From CAZJFH01 sp964545205 (GTDB lineage Bacteria > Pseudomonadota > Alphaproteobacteria > Rhodospirillales > Magnetospirillaceae), in contig CAZJFH010000023.1 in NCBI GenBank assembly GCA_964545205.1, positions 1-64,000 of the forward strand: a stretch of DNA of 64,000 bases, given 5' to 3'. Under the pieces are notes generated by a model, which was given only the letters and a program-made list of their open reading frames with translations, had not been told where the DNA came from and ran no database searches. Position numbers and translations under genes: made by a program. Positions 1-8,506 of the stretch are shown in pieces (the stretch's first letter is position 1; each line of letters begins with the position of its first letter).

Positions 1-2
1 CC

Positions 3-840
3 GAGGCTCCGAGCGAGGCTCCGAGCGAGGCTCCGTCCGAGGCTCCGAGTGAGGCTCCGTCCGAGGCTCCGAGTGAGGCCCCGAGCGAGGCTCCGTCCGA
101 GGCCCCGAGCGAGGCTCCGTCCGAGGCTCCGAGTGAGGCCCCGAGCGAGGCCCCGTCCGAGGCCCCGTCCGAGGCCCCGTCCGAGGCTCCGAGCGAGGCG
201 CCGTCCGAGGCTCCGTCGGAGGCCCCGAGTGAGGCTCCGTCGGAGGCCCCGAGTGAGGCTCCGTCCGAGGCTCCGTCCGAGGCTCCGAGTGAGGCCCCGA
301 GTGAGGCCCCGTCGGAGGCTCCGAGCGAGGCTCCGTCGGAGGCCCCGAGTGAGGCTCCGTCCGAGGCCCCGAGTGAGGCTCCGTCCGAGGCTCCGTCGGA
401 GGCGCCGTCCGAGGCCCCGAGTGAGGCTCCGAGTGAGGCTCCGAGTGAGGCTCCGTCCGAGGCTCCGAGCGAGGCGCCGTCCGAGGCTCCGAGCGAGGCG
501 CCGTCCGAGGCTCCGTCCGAGGTCCCGAGCGAGGCTCCGTCCGAGGCTCCGTCCGAGGCTCCGAGCGAGGCTCCGTCCGAGGCTCCGAGCGAGGCCCCGA
601 GTGAGGCTCCGTCCGAGGCCCCGAGCGAGGCTCCGACAGAGGCGCCGAGTGAGCTCCCGGCTGAGGTCCTGACCGATGTCCTCACCGAGGTCCCGACCGA
701 GGTCCCGAGCGAGGTCGCGAGCGAGGCTTTGACGGAAGCCCTGTCCGAGGCTCCGTCCGAGGCTCCGAGCGAGGCGCCGTCCGAGGCCCCGAGCGAGGCC
801 CCGTCCGAGGCTCCGAGCGAGATGCCGTCCGAGGCTCCTG
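3..840 (+). repeat. 12-bp tandem repeat array encoding SEAP
   Basis: Roughly 70 units of a 12-bp repeat, mostly variants of gaggctccgtcc, gaggctccgagc and gaggccccgagt, translate to Glu-Ala-Pro-Ser. Changes are nearly all synonymous (gct/gcc, tcc/agc/agt), so selection keeps the peptide while the DNA has drifted. Units between about 640 and 730 are diverged (Val, Leu and Thr replacements). The array continues past the left edge of the window. Confidence 0.95.
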
Positions 841-1463
841 AGGAGGCCGTCACCGAGGCGCCTGGCGAGGACTTCGACATCGACGCCGGCAGGAACGCCA
901 ACCTGGATGTCGAGGGCACCGACGGTGCGGACACCTTCGAGGCTTCGCTTGGCCGCAACGCCAAGGTGGACATCGAGGCCGGCGGCGGATCCGACGACAT
1001 CGGCGTCGACGAGGTTGGCCGCGACGCCAAGCTCTCGATCGATGCCGGCGACGGCAACGACACCGTCGACATCGGCGAGGTCGGCCGCGGTGCCGAAGTC
1101 GAGGTCGAGGGCGGTGCCGGCGACGACACGATGTCGATCGGCGAGATCGGGCGCGACGCCGAGGTGTCGCTGGATGGCGGCGAGGGTGACGACCGGTTCA
1201 TCCTCGGCGGCGAGGACGACCTGTTCGTCTTCGGCGAGGGCGCCAGCCTCGAGATCAACGGCGGCGGCGGCTGGTGCGACGTGGTCGAGCTGCACCTCGA
1301 CGACGAGGCCGGCGGCGGCGGCGGCTGGACCCTCGAGGTCGAGGGCGAGGTCGTCGACATCTCCGGCCACGGCGAGTTCGAACTCGAGGAAGGCCAGGAC
1401 GCGACGCTGACCAACGGCGACCAGACGATCAACCTCGAGGACATCGACAAGATCGAATGGTAG
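3..1463 (+). CDS. Long Ser-Glu-Ala-Pro repeat protein with RTX-like C-terminus (5' end outside window)
   Basis: The frame is open from the first bases of the window, so the start lies upstream; 486 residues are visible. About 280 residues are tandem Ser-Glu-Ala-Pro tetrapeptides, with a diverged Val/Leu-rich patch around 640-730. The C-terminal part is acidic and Gly/Asp-rich, with RTX-like nonapeptides such as GDGNDTVDI, GGAGDDTMS and GGEGDDRFI (about 1045-1200). RTX beta-rolls bind calcium and are typical of proteins exported by type I secretion. Inference: an extended secreted or surface protein made of a stiff acidic stalk and a calcium-binding tail. No secretion genes are in the window. 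The stop overlaps the next gene by 7 bp, implying translational coupling. A TTG at 729 is only an internal codon of this frame. Confidence 0.8.
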   Translation, partial: EAPSEAPSEAPSEAPSEAPSEAPSEAPSEAPSEAPSEAPSEAPSEAPSEAPSEAPSEAPSEAPSEAPSEAPSEAPSEAPSEAPSEAPSEAPSEAPSEAPSEAPSEAPSEAPSEAPSEAPSEAPSEAPSEAPSEAPSEAPSEAPSEAPSEAPSEAPSEAPSEAPSEAPSEAPSEVPSEAPSEAPSEAPSEAPSEAPSEAPSEAPSEAPSEAPTEAPSELPAEVLTDVLTEVPTEVPSEVASEALTEALSEAPSEAPSEAPSEAPSEAPSEAPSEMPSEAPEEAVTEAPGEDFDIDAGRNANLDVEGTDGADTFEASLGRNAKVDIEAGGGSDDIGVDEVGRDAKLSIDAGDGNDTVDIGEVGRGAEVEVEGGAGDDTMSIGEIGRDAEVSLDGGEGDDRFILGGEDDLFVFGEGASLEINGGGGWCDVVELHLDDEAGGGGGWTLEVEGEVVDISGHGEFELEEGQDATLTNGDQTINLEDIDKIEW

Positions 1464-4120
1464 AAACCGCAGCGGTCCGCCGTGACGCCAAGGGCGACGG
1501 CGGACCGCATCCCGGCTCCGAGCCTGACGGTTCGGCGGCGTCGAGCCGCCGAACCGTCGCGCCTGCCGAGACCGCCGTGTCGGAGGACCCGCGGCTGCTC
1601 GCCGCGTCCGAGGACCCGCGGCTGCTCGCCGCCCTGGCGCGCATCTCGCCGTTCAACGAGCATCCGCCGGAACGACTGCGCTGGACCGCGCTCGACGGCG
1701 GCCGCAACAACGCCGTCTACCGGGTCGAGAGTCCGGCCGGCTGCCACGTCCTGCGGCTCGGCCGGCCGTCGCCGCCGCGCGACTGCAGCTATGCCCACGA
1801 ACTCGGCAACATGGCGGCCGCCCACGCCGCGGGCGCGGCGCCTCCGCCGCTGTTCTACGATGCCGCCGACGGCACGCTGGTGGTGCCGTTCCTGCCCGAG
1901 ATTCTCGACCTGGGCAGCTTCCGCGCCGATCCGGCGCTGCTCGACCGGGTCGCCGACTGCTTCGGCCGGCTGCGTCGCGCCGTCGGCTTCGCCGGCCGCT
2001 TCGACCCGCTGCCGCGGCTGCGCACCACCCTGCGCGACGCGCCCAGGCCACAGCATCGCCTGGCCGAGGACCTGCCCGAGGTCGCGGCCCTGGCCGACCG
2101 GCTGCTCGGCTTCGTCGAGCGGCGCGGCGGCGGCCTGGCGCCGTGCCACAACGATCCGATGGCCGACAACATGGGCCTGCTGGACGGCCGCGTGGTGATG
2201 ATCGACTGGCAGTCCGCGGCGATGGCCGATCCCGACTGGGACGTCGGCGCGTTCTGCGCCAATGCCCGCCTGCGGCCGGAGGAGGAGGCGCGGCTGCTCG
2301 CCGCGGTCTACGGCTCGGCCGAGGCCGAGCGGGCGTTGCGGGCGGCGGCGTTCTCGGGCCTGCGGCGCTACGTCCACCTGACGCAGGCGCTGATGCTGAT
2401 CGACCGCGCGCAGGCCGGGGCGGGATGGCACCAGCTGCTGGCGCGCAACCTTTCCCATTTCCGCGGCATGCTCCAAGATGGCGCCTTCGCCGAGCCGGGC
2501 GCGCGCCGGCATGCCAGTTCCGCGCCGGCCACGCCGCCGGCGGCCGAGACCGGAGACCGAATGGACGCAGACACCGCGACGATATTCGTCAGCATCGCCG
2601 CCTATCGCGACCCGGACTGCCAATGGACGGTGCGCGACCTGTTCGAGCAGGCGAGCAATCCCGATCGCATCCGGGTCGGCATCTGCTGGCAGTTCGTGCC
2701 CGAGGAGGACAAGGACTGCTTCGAGATCGAGACTCGACCGGATCAGTGCCGCAGCATCGAGGTCGACGCGCGCGAAAGCCTGGGCGTGTGCTGGGCGCGC
2801 CACAAGGTGCAGAGCCTGTGGCAGGGCGAGGACTACGTCCTGCAGATCGACAGCCACATGCGTTTCGCGCCCGACTGGGACGTCAAGCTGATCGAGATGC
2901 TGGGCCGATGCCCGTCGGAAAAGCCGATCCTGACCACCTATCCGCCCGGCTTCACGCGCCCGCGCCAGCTCAGCCATCCGACCTTGGCGCGGCTGCGGGC
3001 CAAGATGTTCAACGAGCTCGGCGTGCTCTATCTGCGCGCCGAGGGCGTGCCGGTCGACAGGGCGCCGGACCAGCCGCAGCCGCACGCCTTCTGCGCCGGC
3101 GGCTTCCTGTTCGGGCGGGCCCGGCTGATGCAGGAGGTCCCCTACGATCCCTACCTGTACTTCCAGGGCGAGGAGATCACGATGTCGGCGCGGCTGTGGA
3201 CGCACGGCTGGGACTTCTTCGCCCCCAACGAGCCGCTGATCTGGCACGACTACACCAAGGGCAGCCGCCCGCGGCACTGGGACGACCACGATGCCTGGAC
3301 CAAGCTGTCGAAGCGGGCGGCGGCGCGCCTCAATCACCTGCTCGGCATGGCGCCGGCCAGCGATCCCGAGGCGCTGCAGGAGATCGAGCGCTTCGGCCTC
3401 GGCACCGTGCGCAGCCTCGACGAGTACCAGGCCTATAGCGGCGTCGACTTCAAGAACCGGCTGATCGAAGGCAAGACCAGCGAGGAGATCCTCGCCGAGC
3501 GGCCCGAGGGCGAGCGCCGGCAACGCCACAAGGAAGCGTTCGAACGCATCTGGCGCGACAACGGCTGGCGCTCGGAGGAAACCCGCAGCGGTCCCGGCTC
3601 GACGCTGGCCGCCACCGCCCAGCTGCGGCCGCAGCTCGTCGAGCTGTTCGGTTTCCTCGGCGTCGAGGTGCTGGCCGATGCCGGCTGCGGCGACTTCAAC
3701 TGGATGAACCAGATCAGCGGCGGTCTGCGGCTGTATCTCGGCTTCGACGTCGTCGACGAGATGATCCGAGGCGTGGCCGAGACCTACCACGCGCGGACCA
3801 ACCACTTCTTCGCCGCCCGCGACATCCTGATCGACGTCCTGCCGCGCTGCGACGCCATCCTGTGCCGGGACGTGCTGACGCACCTGCCGCAGTTCCTGGT
3901 CAAGGAGGCGCTGAAGAACTTCCGCGCCAGCGGCAGCCGCTACCTGATCGCGACGCATTTCCCGGACGCCGCCAATGCCGAGATCGGGCTGGGCGGCTGG
4001 GCGCCCCAGAATCTCACCGCCGAGCCGTACGGGTTGCCCGAGCCGCTGATCCGCATCCCCGAAAAGCTGTCGGGCAGCTCGAAATGCCTCGGCGTGTGGC
4101 GGCTCGACGGGCTGGCGTGA
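1457..4120 (+). CDS. Three-domain fusion: APH/choline-kinase-like kinase, GlcNAc-type glycosyltransferase, SAM methyltransferase
   Basis: The ATG at 1457 overlaps the preceding stop and gives 887 residues. Residues about 70-345 look like an aminoglycoside phosphotransferase/choline kinase fold, with the Brenner-type motif CHNDPMADNMG near residue 229 and a following VVMIDWQSA metal-site motif. Residues about 369-700 match the GlcNAc glycosyltransferase family: FVSIAAYRDP start, QIDSHMRF (DxH-like metal motif), CAGGFLFGR and YFQGEEITMS. Residues about 715-885 carry a class I methyltransferase glycine loop, ADAGCGDFNW. A 27-bp direct duplication near the N-terminus gives SEDPRLLAA twice. Overlap with the repeat-protein gene suggests co-expression; modification of that protein or a cell-surface glycan is an inference. 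Domain identities are fairly safe; the substrate is unknown. Confidence 0.78.
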   Translation: MVETAAVRRDAKGDGGPHPGSEPDGSAASSRRTVAPAETAVSEDPRLLAASEDPRLLAALARISPFNEHPPERLRWTALDGGRNNAVYRVESPAGCHVLRLGRPSPPRDCSYAHELGNMAAAHAAGAAPPPLFYDAADGTLVVPFLPEILDLGSFRADPALLDRVADCFGRLRRAVGFAGRFDPLPRLRTTLRDAPRPQHRLAEDLPEVAALADRLLGFVERRGGGLAPCHNDPMADNMGLLDGRVVMIDWQSAAMADPDWDVGAFCANARLRPEEEARLLAAVYGSAEAERALRAAAFSGLRRYVHLTQALMLIDRAQAGAGWHQLLARNLSHFRGMLQDGAFAEPGARRHASSAPATPPAAETGDRMDADTATIFVSIAAYRDPDCQWTVRDLFEQASNPDRIRVGICWQFVPEEDKDCFEIETRPDQCRSIEVDARESLGVCWARHKVQSLWQGEDYVLQIDSHMRFAPDWDVKLIEMLGRCPSEKPILTTYPPGFTRPRQLSHPTLARLRAKMFNELGVLYLRAEGVPVDRAPDQPQPHAFCAGGFLFGRARLMQEVPYDPYLYFQGEEITMSARLWTHGWDFFAPNEPLIWHDYTKGSRPRHWDDHDAWTKLSKRAAARLNHLLGMAPASDPEALQEIERFGLGTVRSLDEYQAYSGVDFKNRLIEGKTSEEILAERPEGERRQRHKEAFERIWRDNGWRSEETRSGPGSTLAATAQLRPQLVELFGFLGVEVLADAGCGDFNWMNQISGGLRLYLGFDVVDEMIRGVAETYHARTNHFFAARDILIDVLPRCDAILCRDVLTHLPQFLVKEALKNFRASGSRYLIATHFPDAANAEIGLGGWAPQNLTAEPYGLPEPLIRIPEKLSGSSKCLGVWRLDGLA

Positions 4121-4181
4121 CCCCTTCGATGCGGCGCCTCGTCCGGGATAGGCGGCGCGGCTATGCCGAGGAGGAATGGGC

Positions 4182-5042
4182 ATGAGGGCTTTCCTGCGCG
4201 ACCTGATGTGGATGGTCGCCGCCATCGCCCTCACCGGCCTCGCCGCCGCCGCGCAGGCCCAGGACTGGAAGCCGCTGCCCTGGCATGTCGTCAACGTCCG
4301 CCATGCCTTCGCGGAAACCGCGTTCGACTCGCTGCGGGTCACCGTCGACATCGCCGGGGACGTCGAGGAGGGCGACTACGTCTACATCGCGCCGGCCTAT
4401 GCGCGGGTCGGCGGGGTGCCGTTCTATTTCGGCCTGCAGACCGACCTGCTCGTCGCCGGCGAGAACCGCGGCAAGGGCTTCATCTTCTCGCGCTGGGGCC
4501 GGCTGCAGAGCGACGACGCCCGCCCGGCGCCGGGCGGCTGGCACGCGGCGCTGGACGACGCGGCGTCGGGCGAGGGCGATTTCGTCGGCGTCCGGCTGCA
4601 GTATCCGTGGACGGCCGGATCCTACACCTTCCTGCTGACCCGCCGGCCGGCGCGGCGCGGCGGCGCCGACTGGTTCGACCTCGTCGTCTTCGACCACCAG
4701 CGCCGGCAATGGGTCGACGCCGGCGGCTTGCGCTTTCCGGCGGACGGGCCGCCGACCCTGGAGAACGGGATCATCAGCTTTCTCGAGCTCTATCCCTATC
4801 CCTACGGCCGCGCCTTCCCGCGCGGCTACCAGGTGCCCGACCTCGCGGTGACCTTCGGCGCGCCGATGGTCAACGGCCGCGAGCCGGCCCGTCGCAGCAG
4901 CCTGTTCACGCCGCCCAAGGTGCCGCCGCTGGCCGCCACCACGCTCGAGGACGGCGAGGCCACGGTGCGGCTGGGCACGCGGGCGGCCGAGCCCGCCGAT
5001 CGGCCCGGCGAACGCTCGCCGGCCGCCGGACTCCCGCGCTGA
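4182..5042 (+). CDS. Secreted protein of unknown function
   Basis: I do not recognise this family. The ATG at 4182 is chosen because AGGAGG (4169-4174) sits 7 nt upstream; the in-frame ATG at 4176 is only 1 nt from it. The product has 286 residues. It begins with a hydrophobic stretch ending AAAAQAQ, a plausible Sec signal peptide with cleavage after AQA, so it is probably periplasmic or exported. The mature part is rich in aromatic residues and beta-prone segments (DYVYIAPAYARVGG, LYPYPYGRAFPRGYQ) with an alanine/proline-rich tail. It lies 61 bp after the fusion gene on the same strand, so co-transcription is possible. Confidence 0.7.
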   Translation: MRAFLRDLMWMVAAIALTGLAAAAQAQDWKPLPWHVVNVRHAFAETAFDSLRVTVDIAGDVEEGDYVYIAPAYARVGGVPFYFGLQTDLLVAGENRGKGFIFSRWGRLQSDDARPAPGGWHAALDDAASGEGDFVGVRLQYPWTAGSYTFLLTRRPARRGGADWFDLVVFDHQRRQWVDAGGLRFPADGPPTLENGIISFLELYPYPYGRAFPRGYQVPDLAVTFGAPMVNGREPARRSSLFTPPKVPPLAATTLEDGEATVRLGTRAAEPADRPGERSPAAGLPR

Positions 5043-5053
5043 CGCCCTCCGGC

Positions 5054-5098
5054 CTACGACCGAAGTCGTAGCCCGGGGCGCTGCCTTGGCGCAGCGCC
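5054..5098. terminator. Two adjacent intergenic hairpins
   Basis: A 7-bp perfect stem CTACGAC/GTCGTAG with a CGAA loop (5054-5071) is followed by an 8-bp stem GGCGCTGC/GCAGCGCC (5077-5098). There is no T-run after either, so termination is only possible. They fill the gap between the secreted-protein gene and the MFS gene. Confidence 0.4.
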
Positions 5099-5122
5099 GG
5101 GGCGCCGCTAGACTGCGCCGCC

Positions 5123-6439
5123 ATGACCCAGCCCTCCTTGCTGAAGACGGCGCTGCTGCCGCTCGGCGCGCTGTTCCTGTCGCTCGCCGCCGTGGTCTCG
5201 GGCCAGGGCATGCTCAACACCCTGGTGCCGCTGCATCTCGCCGCCAACGCCGACGCCGGCTTCGTCAGCCTGGTCGGCACCACCTATTTCGCCGGCTTCA
5301 CCGCCGGGGCATGGTACGGCGGCCGCGTGATCCGGCGCGTCGGCCATGTCCGCGCCTTCGCCGGGCTGGCCGCGACGATGGTCATGATGGCGCTGCTGCT
5401 GCCGCTGGTCCCGCAGACCGGCTGGGTGCTGGTGCGGTTCGTCCACGGCGCGTCGATCGCCGGCGTCGTCGTCGCCATCGAGGCCTGGCTGAGCGGGGTG
5501 GCGCCGTCGATGTGGCGCGGCCAGGTGCTGGCCTGGTACGCGCTGGCCAGCAACTTCTCGTACGGCTCCGGGCAATTCCTGCTGACCAGCTACGACGCCG
5601 GCGACGTGCGGCTGTTCGTGCTCGGCGGCCTGCTGCTGGCGCTCGGCATCGTGCCGATGGCGCTCAGCCGCATGAAGGAGCCGGTGGTGGCGGCGCCGAC
5701 CAACGTCTCGTTCGGCTATCTGCTCGGCCTGTCGCCGATCGGCCTGGCCGGCGCCGCCACCGCCGGCATGACCAACGGCGCCTTCGTCGCCCTGATGCCG
5801 ATGTTCGGCGAGCGCATGGGCATGGGCGCCGCCGGCGTCGGCTGGGTGATGGCGGCGGCCGTGTTCGGCGGACTGCTGCTGCAATGGCCGCTGGGCATGC
5901 TGTCCGACCGCATGGACCGGCGCATCGCGGTGATGATCAGCGCCGCCATCGGGCTCGCCGCCAGCCTCGGCATGGCCGTGGTGCCGGTCGGCCTGCTGTG
6001 GGCGCTGCTGGCCGTCGCCGCGCTGTTCGGCGGCGTGGTGTTCGGCCTGTACCCGCTGGCCCTGGCCCTGGCCGCCGACCGGCTGTCGGAGGGCGAGGAC
6101 ATGGTGCCGATGTCCAGCAGCATGCTGCTGGTGTTCGGACTCGGCGCCAGCCTCGGTCCGGTGGTGGCCGGCGTCGTCTTTCCGCTGCTGGCCAACCGCG
6201 GCCTGTTCGTCTACACGGGCGGCGCCTTCCTGCTGCTGGTGGCGGCGGCGATCCTGCGCCAGCGCATGCATCCGGCGCCCGAGGTCGGGCCGCGGACCGA
6301 GTTCGTGCCGATGCCGGGCTACGCCACCCGGGTGGTGATGGAACTCGACCCGCGCGTCGAGCCGGAACAGCCGGAACTGGACTTCTCCGCCCCGCCGCCG
6401 GGCGGCGACGAGCCGGAGCCGGCCAAGGCGGCCGAGTAG
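5123..6439 (+). CDS. MFS transporter (YcaD-like)
   Basis: The 438-residue product has about twelve hydrophobic segments and the usual major facilitator layout: two six-helix halves with a loop near residue 190-205. The inter-helix motif MLSDRMDRR (about residue 257) resembles the conserved GxxxDRxGRR loop. The family exports or imports small molecules using the proton gradient across the inner membrane; the YcaD-like subgroup has no well-defined substrate. A proline/glutamate-rich tail (last about 40 residues) is cytoplasmic and probably disordered. The ATG at 5123 is the first in frame before the first membrane helix. It stands alone between hairpins and the next promoter. Confidence 0.85.
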   Translation: MTQPSLLKTALLPLGALFLSLAAVVSGQGMLNTLVPLHLAANADAGFVSLVGTTYFAGFTAGAWYGGRVIRRVGHVRAFAGLAATMVMMALLLPLVPQTGWVLVRFVHGASIAGVVVAIEAWLSGVAPSMWRGQVLAWYALASNFSYGSGQFLLTSYDAGDVRLFVLGGLLLALGIVPMALSRMKEPVVAAPTNVSFGYLLGLSPIGLAGAATAGMTNGAFVALMPMFGERMGMGAAGVGWVMAAAVFGGLLLQWPLGMLSDRMDRRIAVMISAAIGLAASLGMAVVPVGLLWALLAVAALFGGVVFGLYPLALALAADRLSEGEDMVPMSSSMLLVFGLGASLGPVVAGVVFPLLANRGLFVYTGGAFLLLVAAAILRQRMHPAPEVGPRTEFVPMPGYATRVVMELDPRVEPEQPELDFSAPPPGGDEPEPAKAAE

Positions 6440-6490
6440 CCGCCGGCGGTGCCGTGGCGATGGGCCGGTGGCGCGTTCGACTGCCCGGCC

Positions 6491-6519
6491 TTGACATCGA
6501 AGCCCGCGCATCATATTAG
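6491..6519 (+). promoter_or_regulatory. Sigma-70-type promoter with overlapping AT-rich repeat
   Basis: TTGACA at 6491-6496 is separated by exactly 17 bp from TATTAG at 6514-6519. It lies 50 bp upstream of the ABM-like gene. The bases just downstream are unusually AT-rich for this genome, with ATATTAG repeated at 6513-6519 and 6529-6535, a possible regulator site. Confidence 0.65.
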
Positions 6520-6569
6520 TGAGAATTAATATTAGAACAGTTTGCCAAACCGGACGAGGAGACCGAGCC

Positions 6570-7016
6570 ATGTCGTTCATTCCCGGCTTCCCCGCAGAGG
6601 GCGTCGTCACCGTCAACCGCGTCATTCTGAGGCCCGAATTCGACGTCGACGACCTGCAGGAGCGCGTGGCGCTGCTGTGCGAGAACGTCAAGACCTACCA
6701 TTCCGACACCGGCTTCATCGGCGGCTTCGTCTGCCTCAACACCGGGCAGGTCTCGAACGAGGGCAGCACCGTCGGCCAGGCGGTGGAATCGCCGCTCAAG
6801 GGCCGCGAGGCGCTGATCGTGACCTTCTGGCGCAGCATGGAGGAGCACGAGGCCTCGCATCGCAGCGACACCTTCCAGCCGCTGTTCCGTCAGGTGCTGG
6901 AGTTGTGCGAGAACGGCAACGAGGAGATCGCCTACGACATGCTGTGGTCGGGCAAGGCCTACACGCGCGACGAGGCCGAGGCCGCGCGCGCCGCCAAGCG
7001 GATGCACGCCGCCTGA
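6570..7016 (+). CDS. ABM-like (dimeric alpha-beta barrel) protein
   Basis: The ATG at 6570, with a GAGGAG-type ribosome site just upstream, gives 148 residues; a longer in-frame reading from 6519 would start inside the promoter. The central part, EALIVTFWRSMEEHEASHRS, resembles antibiotic-biosynthesis-monooxygenase-type ferredoxin-like domains, where a Trp-Ser-x-Glu-containing strand-helix unit is common. These small proteins dimerise, and some degrade haem or oxidise quinones. Catalytic residues cannot be assigned, so the function is open. The strong upstream promoter suggests dedicated, possibly regulated, expression. Confidence 0.6.
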   Translation: MSFIPGFPAEGVVTVNRVILRPEFDVDDLQERVALLCENVKTYHSDTGFIGGFVCLNTGQVSNEGSTVGQAVESPLKGREALIVTFWRSMEEHEASHRSDTFQPLFRQVLELCENGNEEIAYDMLWSGKAYTRDEAEAARAAKRMHAA

Positions 7017-7145
7017 CGCCCGGCTCCTGCTTGCGCCGGCCCGACACGGCACCGCGCCTGCCGTGTCGGGCGATTGGAAGTATTGCAGCCACTTAGCGCG
7101 TGAGTTACCGTCGATCCGTCCCGAACCACCGAGGATGGAGCGACC

Positions 7146-7460
7146 ATGAGCGCCGATTGGGAAAGCAGGGTCCGGCAGCGCGCCCACGACATCTGGGAAC
7201 GCGAAGGCCGGCCGGAAGGTCGTTCGGACGAGCACTGGCGCATGGCGGAGGACGAGGTCCGCGCCGAGGACCAGGCCGCGGCCAAGCCGGCCGCCAGGAA
7301 GTCCGCCGCCAGGAAGCCGGCCGCCAAGCCGCAGGCCGAGCCCGAGAAGAAGGCCGGCACCAGCCGCAAGGCCGCGGACTCGAAGCCGGCCGCGACCGAG
7401 AAGAAGCCCGCCGCCAAGAAGGCGGCTCCGGCGAAAAAGGCCGGCACCGCCAAAGGCTGA
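7146..7460 (+). CDS. DUF2934 protein with histone H1-like basic tail
   Basis: A 104-residue protein. The first about 40 residues, with RVRQRAHDIWEREGRPEGR and EHWRMAEDEV, match the DUF2934 pattern found in many alphaproteobacteria. The rest is an Ala/Lys/Pro-rich tail with repeated AAK and KKPAA units, like histone H1 or bacterial histone-like tails. Such tails bind nucleic acid non-specifically or are disordered. A GGATGGAG stretch precedes the ATG. Nucleoid binding is an inference. Confidence 0.75.
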   Translation: MSADWESRVRQRAHDIWEREGRPEGRSDEHWRMAEDEVRAEDQAAAKPAARKSAARKPAAKPQAEPEKKAGTSRKAADSKPAATEKKPAAKKAAPAKKAGTAKG

Positions 7461-7542
7461 GGACCGTCATCCCGAGGAGCGCGGGTCTCGACACCCGACG
7501 TCGCTCGCCGTCCTCGCGACGCGCGGCGATGCCCGCGCGCGC

Positions 7543-8496
7543 CTACAGCCAGCCGCGGCGCTTGAAGTACCAGTAGGGCAGGATCGCGCACACCACCATC
7601 AGCAGCAGCGCCAGCGGATAGCCCCAGGGCCAGTTCAGCTCGGGCATGAGCTGGAAGTTCATGCCGTAGATGCTGGCGATCAGCGTCGGCGGCAGGAAGA
7701 TCACCGCCACCACCGAGAAGATCTTGATGGTGTTGTTCTGCTGGATGCTGATCATGCCCAGCGTGGCGTCGAGCAGGAAGTTGATCTTGCCCGACAGGAA
7801 GGCGGCGTGCTCGGTCAGCGAGCGCAGGTCGCGGGTCGCCGTCTTCATGCGCAGCCGCATCTCCTTGTGCGGGGCGGACTCGTCGCGCTGGCTGAGGAAG
7901 GTGACGACGCGGTCGAGGCCGAGCAGGCTGTCGCGCGCCCGCGAGGTCAGGTCGCCCTGGCAGCCCAGCGTCTGCAGCACCCGCTGCAGGTCGGTGTCGC
8001 CGTCCTCGCGGCGGAAGATGCGGCGCGAGACGGCGTCGAGCTCGCCGCCGATGCGTTCCAGCACGTCGGCGAGGCGGTCGATGATGGTCTCGAGCAGTCC
8101 GCACAGCACCGCGTCGGCGCTGCCGGCGATGCCGGCCTGGCGCTGGACGCGTCCGGCGAAGATGGCGAAGGATTGCGGCGAGCCGTAGCGCACCGTGACC
8201 GTGCAACGCGGGGTCAGGATGAAGGTCACCGGCGTGGTGGTCGGATCGGGGGTGTCGGCGGCGGTCAGCAGCGGCGCGGTGACGAACAGCGCGTCGCCTT
8301 GCTTGTACAGCCGGCTCGACGCCTCGATCTCCTGCATCTCCTCGCGGGTCGGCACGGCGATGCCGACCGCCAGCTCGACCGCGTCCTCCTCCTCGGGCGT
8401 CGGCTGCAGCAGGTCGATCCATACCGGCCCGGCCCGCAACGCGTCGAGGCCGCCGGCCTGCAGGCGGCCCTCGGCCAGGGTGTAGACGGTGATCAC
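7543..8496 (-). CDS. corA: CorA-family magnesium/divalent cation channel
   Basis: The GTG at 8496 gives 317 residues starting V-I-T-V-Y-T, matching how alphaproteobacterial CorA proteins begin; a longer open frame reaches into the neighbouring lipoprotein gene and is not credible. The N-terminal two thirds form the cytoplasmic funnel with long helices. The C-terminus has two membrane helices, with the signature YGMNF at the end of the first and a basic KRRGWL tail. The family forms pentameric inner-membrane channels for Mg2+ (or Co2+/Ni2+). It begins 10 bp after the lipoprotein stop on the same strand, so the three reverse genes 9873-7543 may be one transcript. Confidence 0.9.
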   Translation of the reverse strand: MITVYTLAEGRLQAGGLDALRAGPVWIDLLQPTPEEEDAVELAVGIAVPTREEMQEIEASSRLYKQGDALFVTAPLLTAADTPDPTTTPVTFILTPRCTVTVRYGSPQSFAIFAGRVQRQAGIAGSADAVLCGLLETIIDRLADVLERIGGELDAVSRRIFRREDGDTDLQRVLQTLGCQGDLTSRARDSLLGLDRVVTFLSQRDESAPHKEMRLRMKTATRDLRSLTEHAAFLSGKINFLLDATLGMISIQQNNTIKIFSVVAVIFLPPTLIASIYGMNFQLMPELNWPWGYPLALLLMVVCAILPYWYFKRRGWL

Positions 8497-8506
8497 GCCG
8501 GCGGCT

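Noticed and set aside
49..672. Arg/Pro-rich open frame over the SEAP repeat
   Set aside because: It is the alternative frame of the 12-bp repeat; the Ser-Glu-Ala-Pro frame continues into a coherent RTX-like domain and ends with the coupled stop.
3..840. Possible CRISPR-like array
   Set aside because: Units are contiguous 12-mers with no spacers and they code for protein.
1274..1456. N-terminal extension of the fusion gene
   Set aside because: It lies in the upstream gene in another frame and is Arg-rich; the ATG at 1457 overlaps the stop in the usual way.
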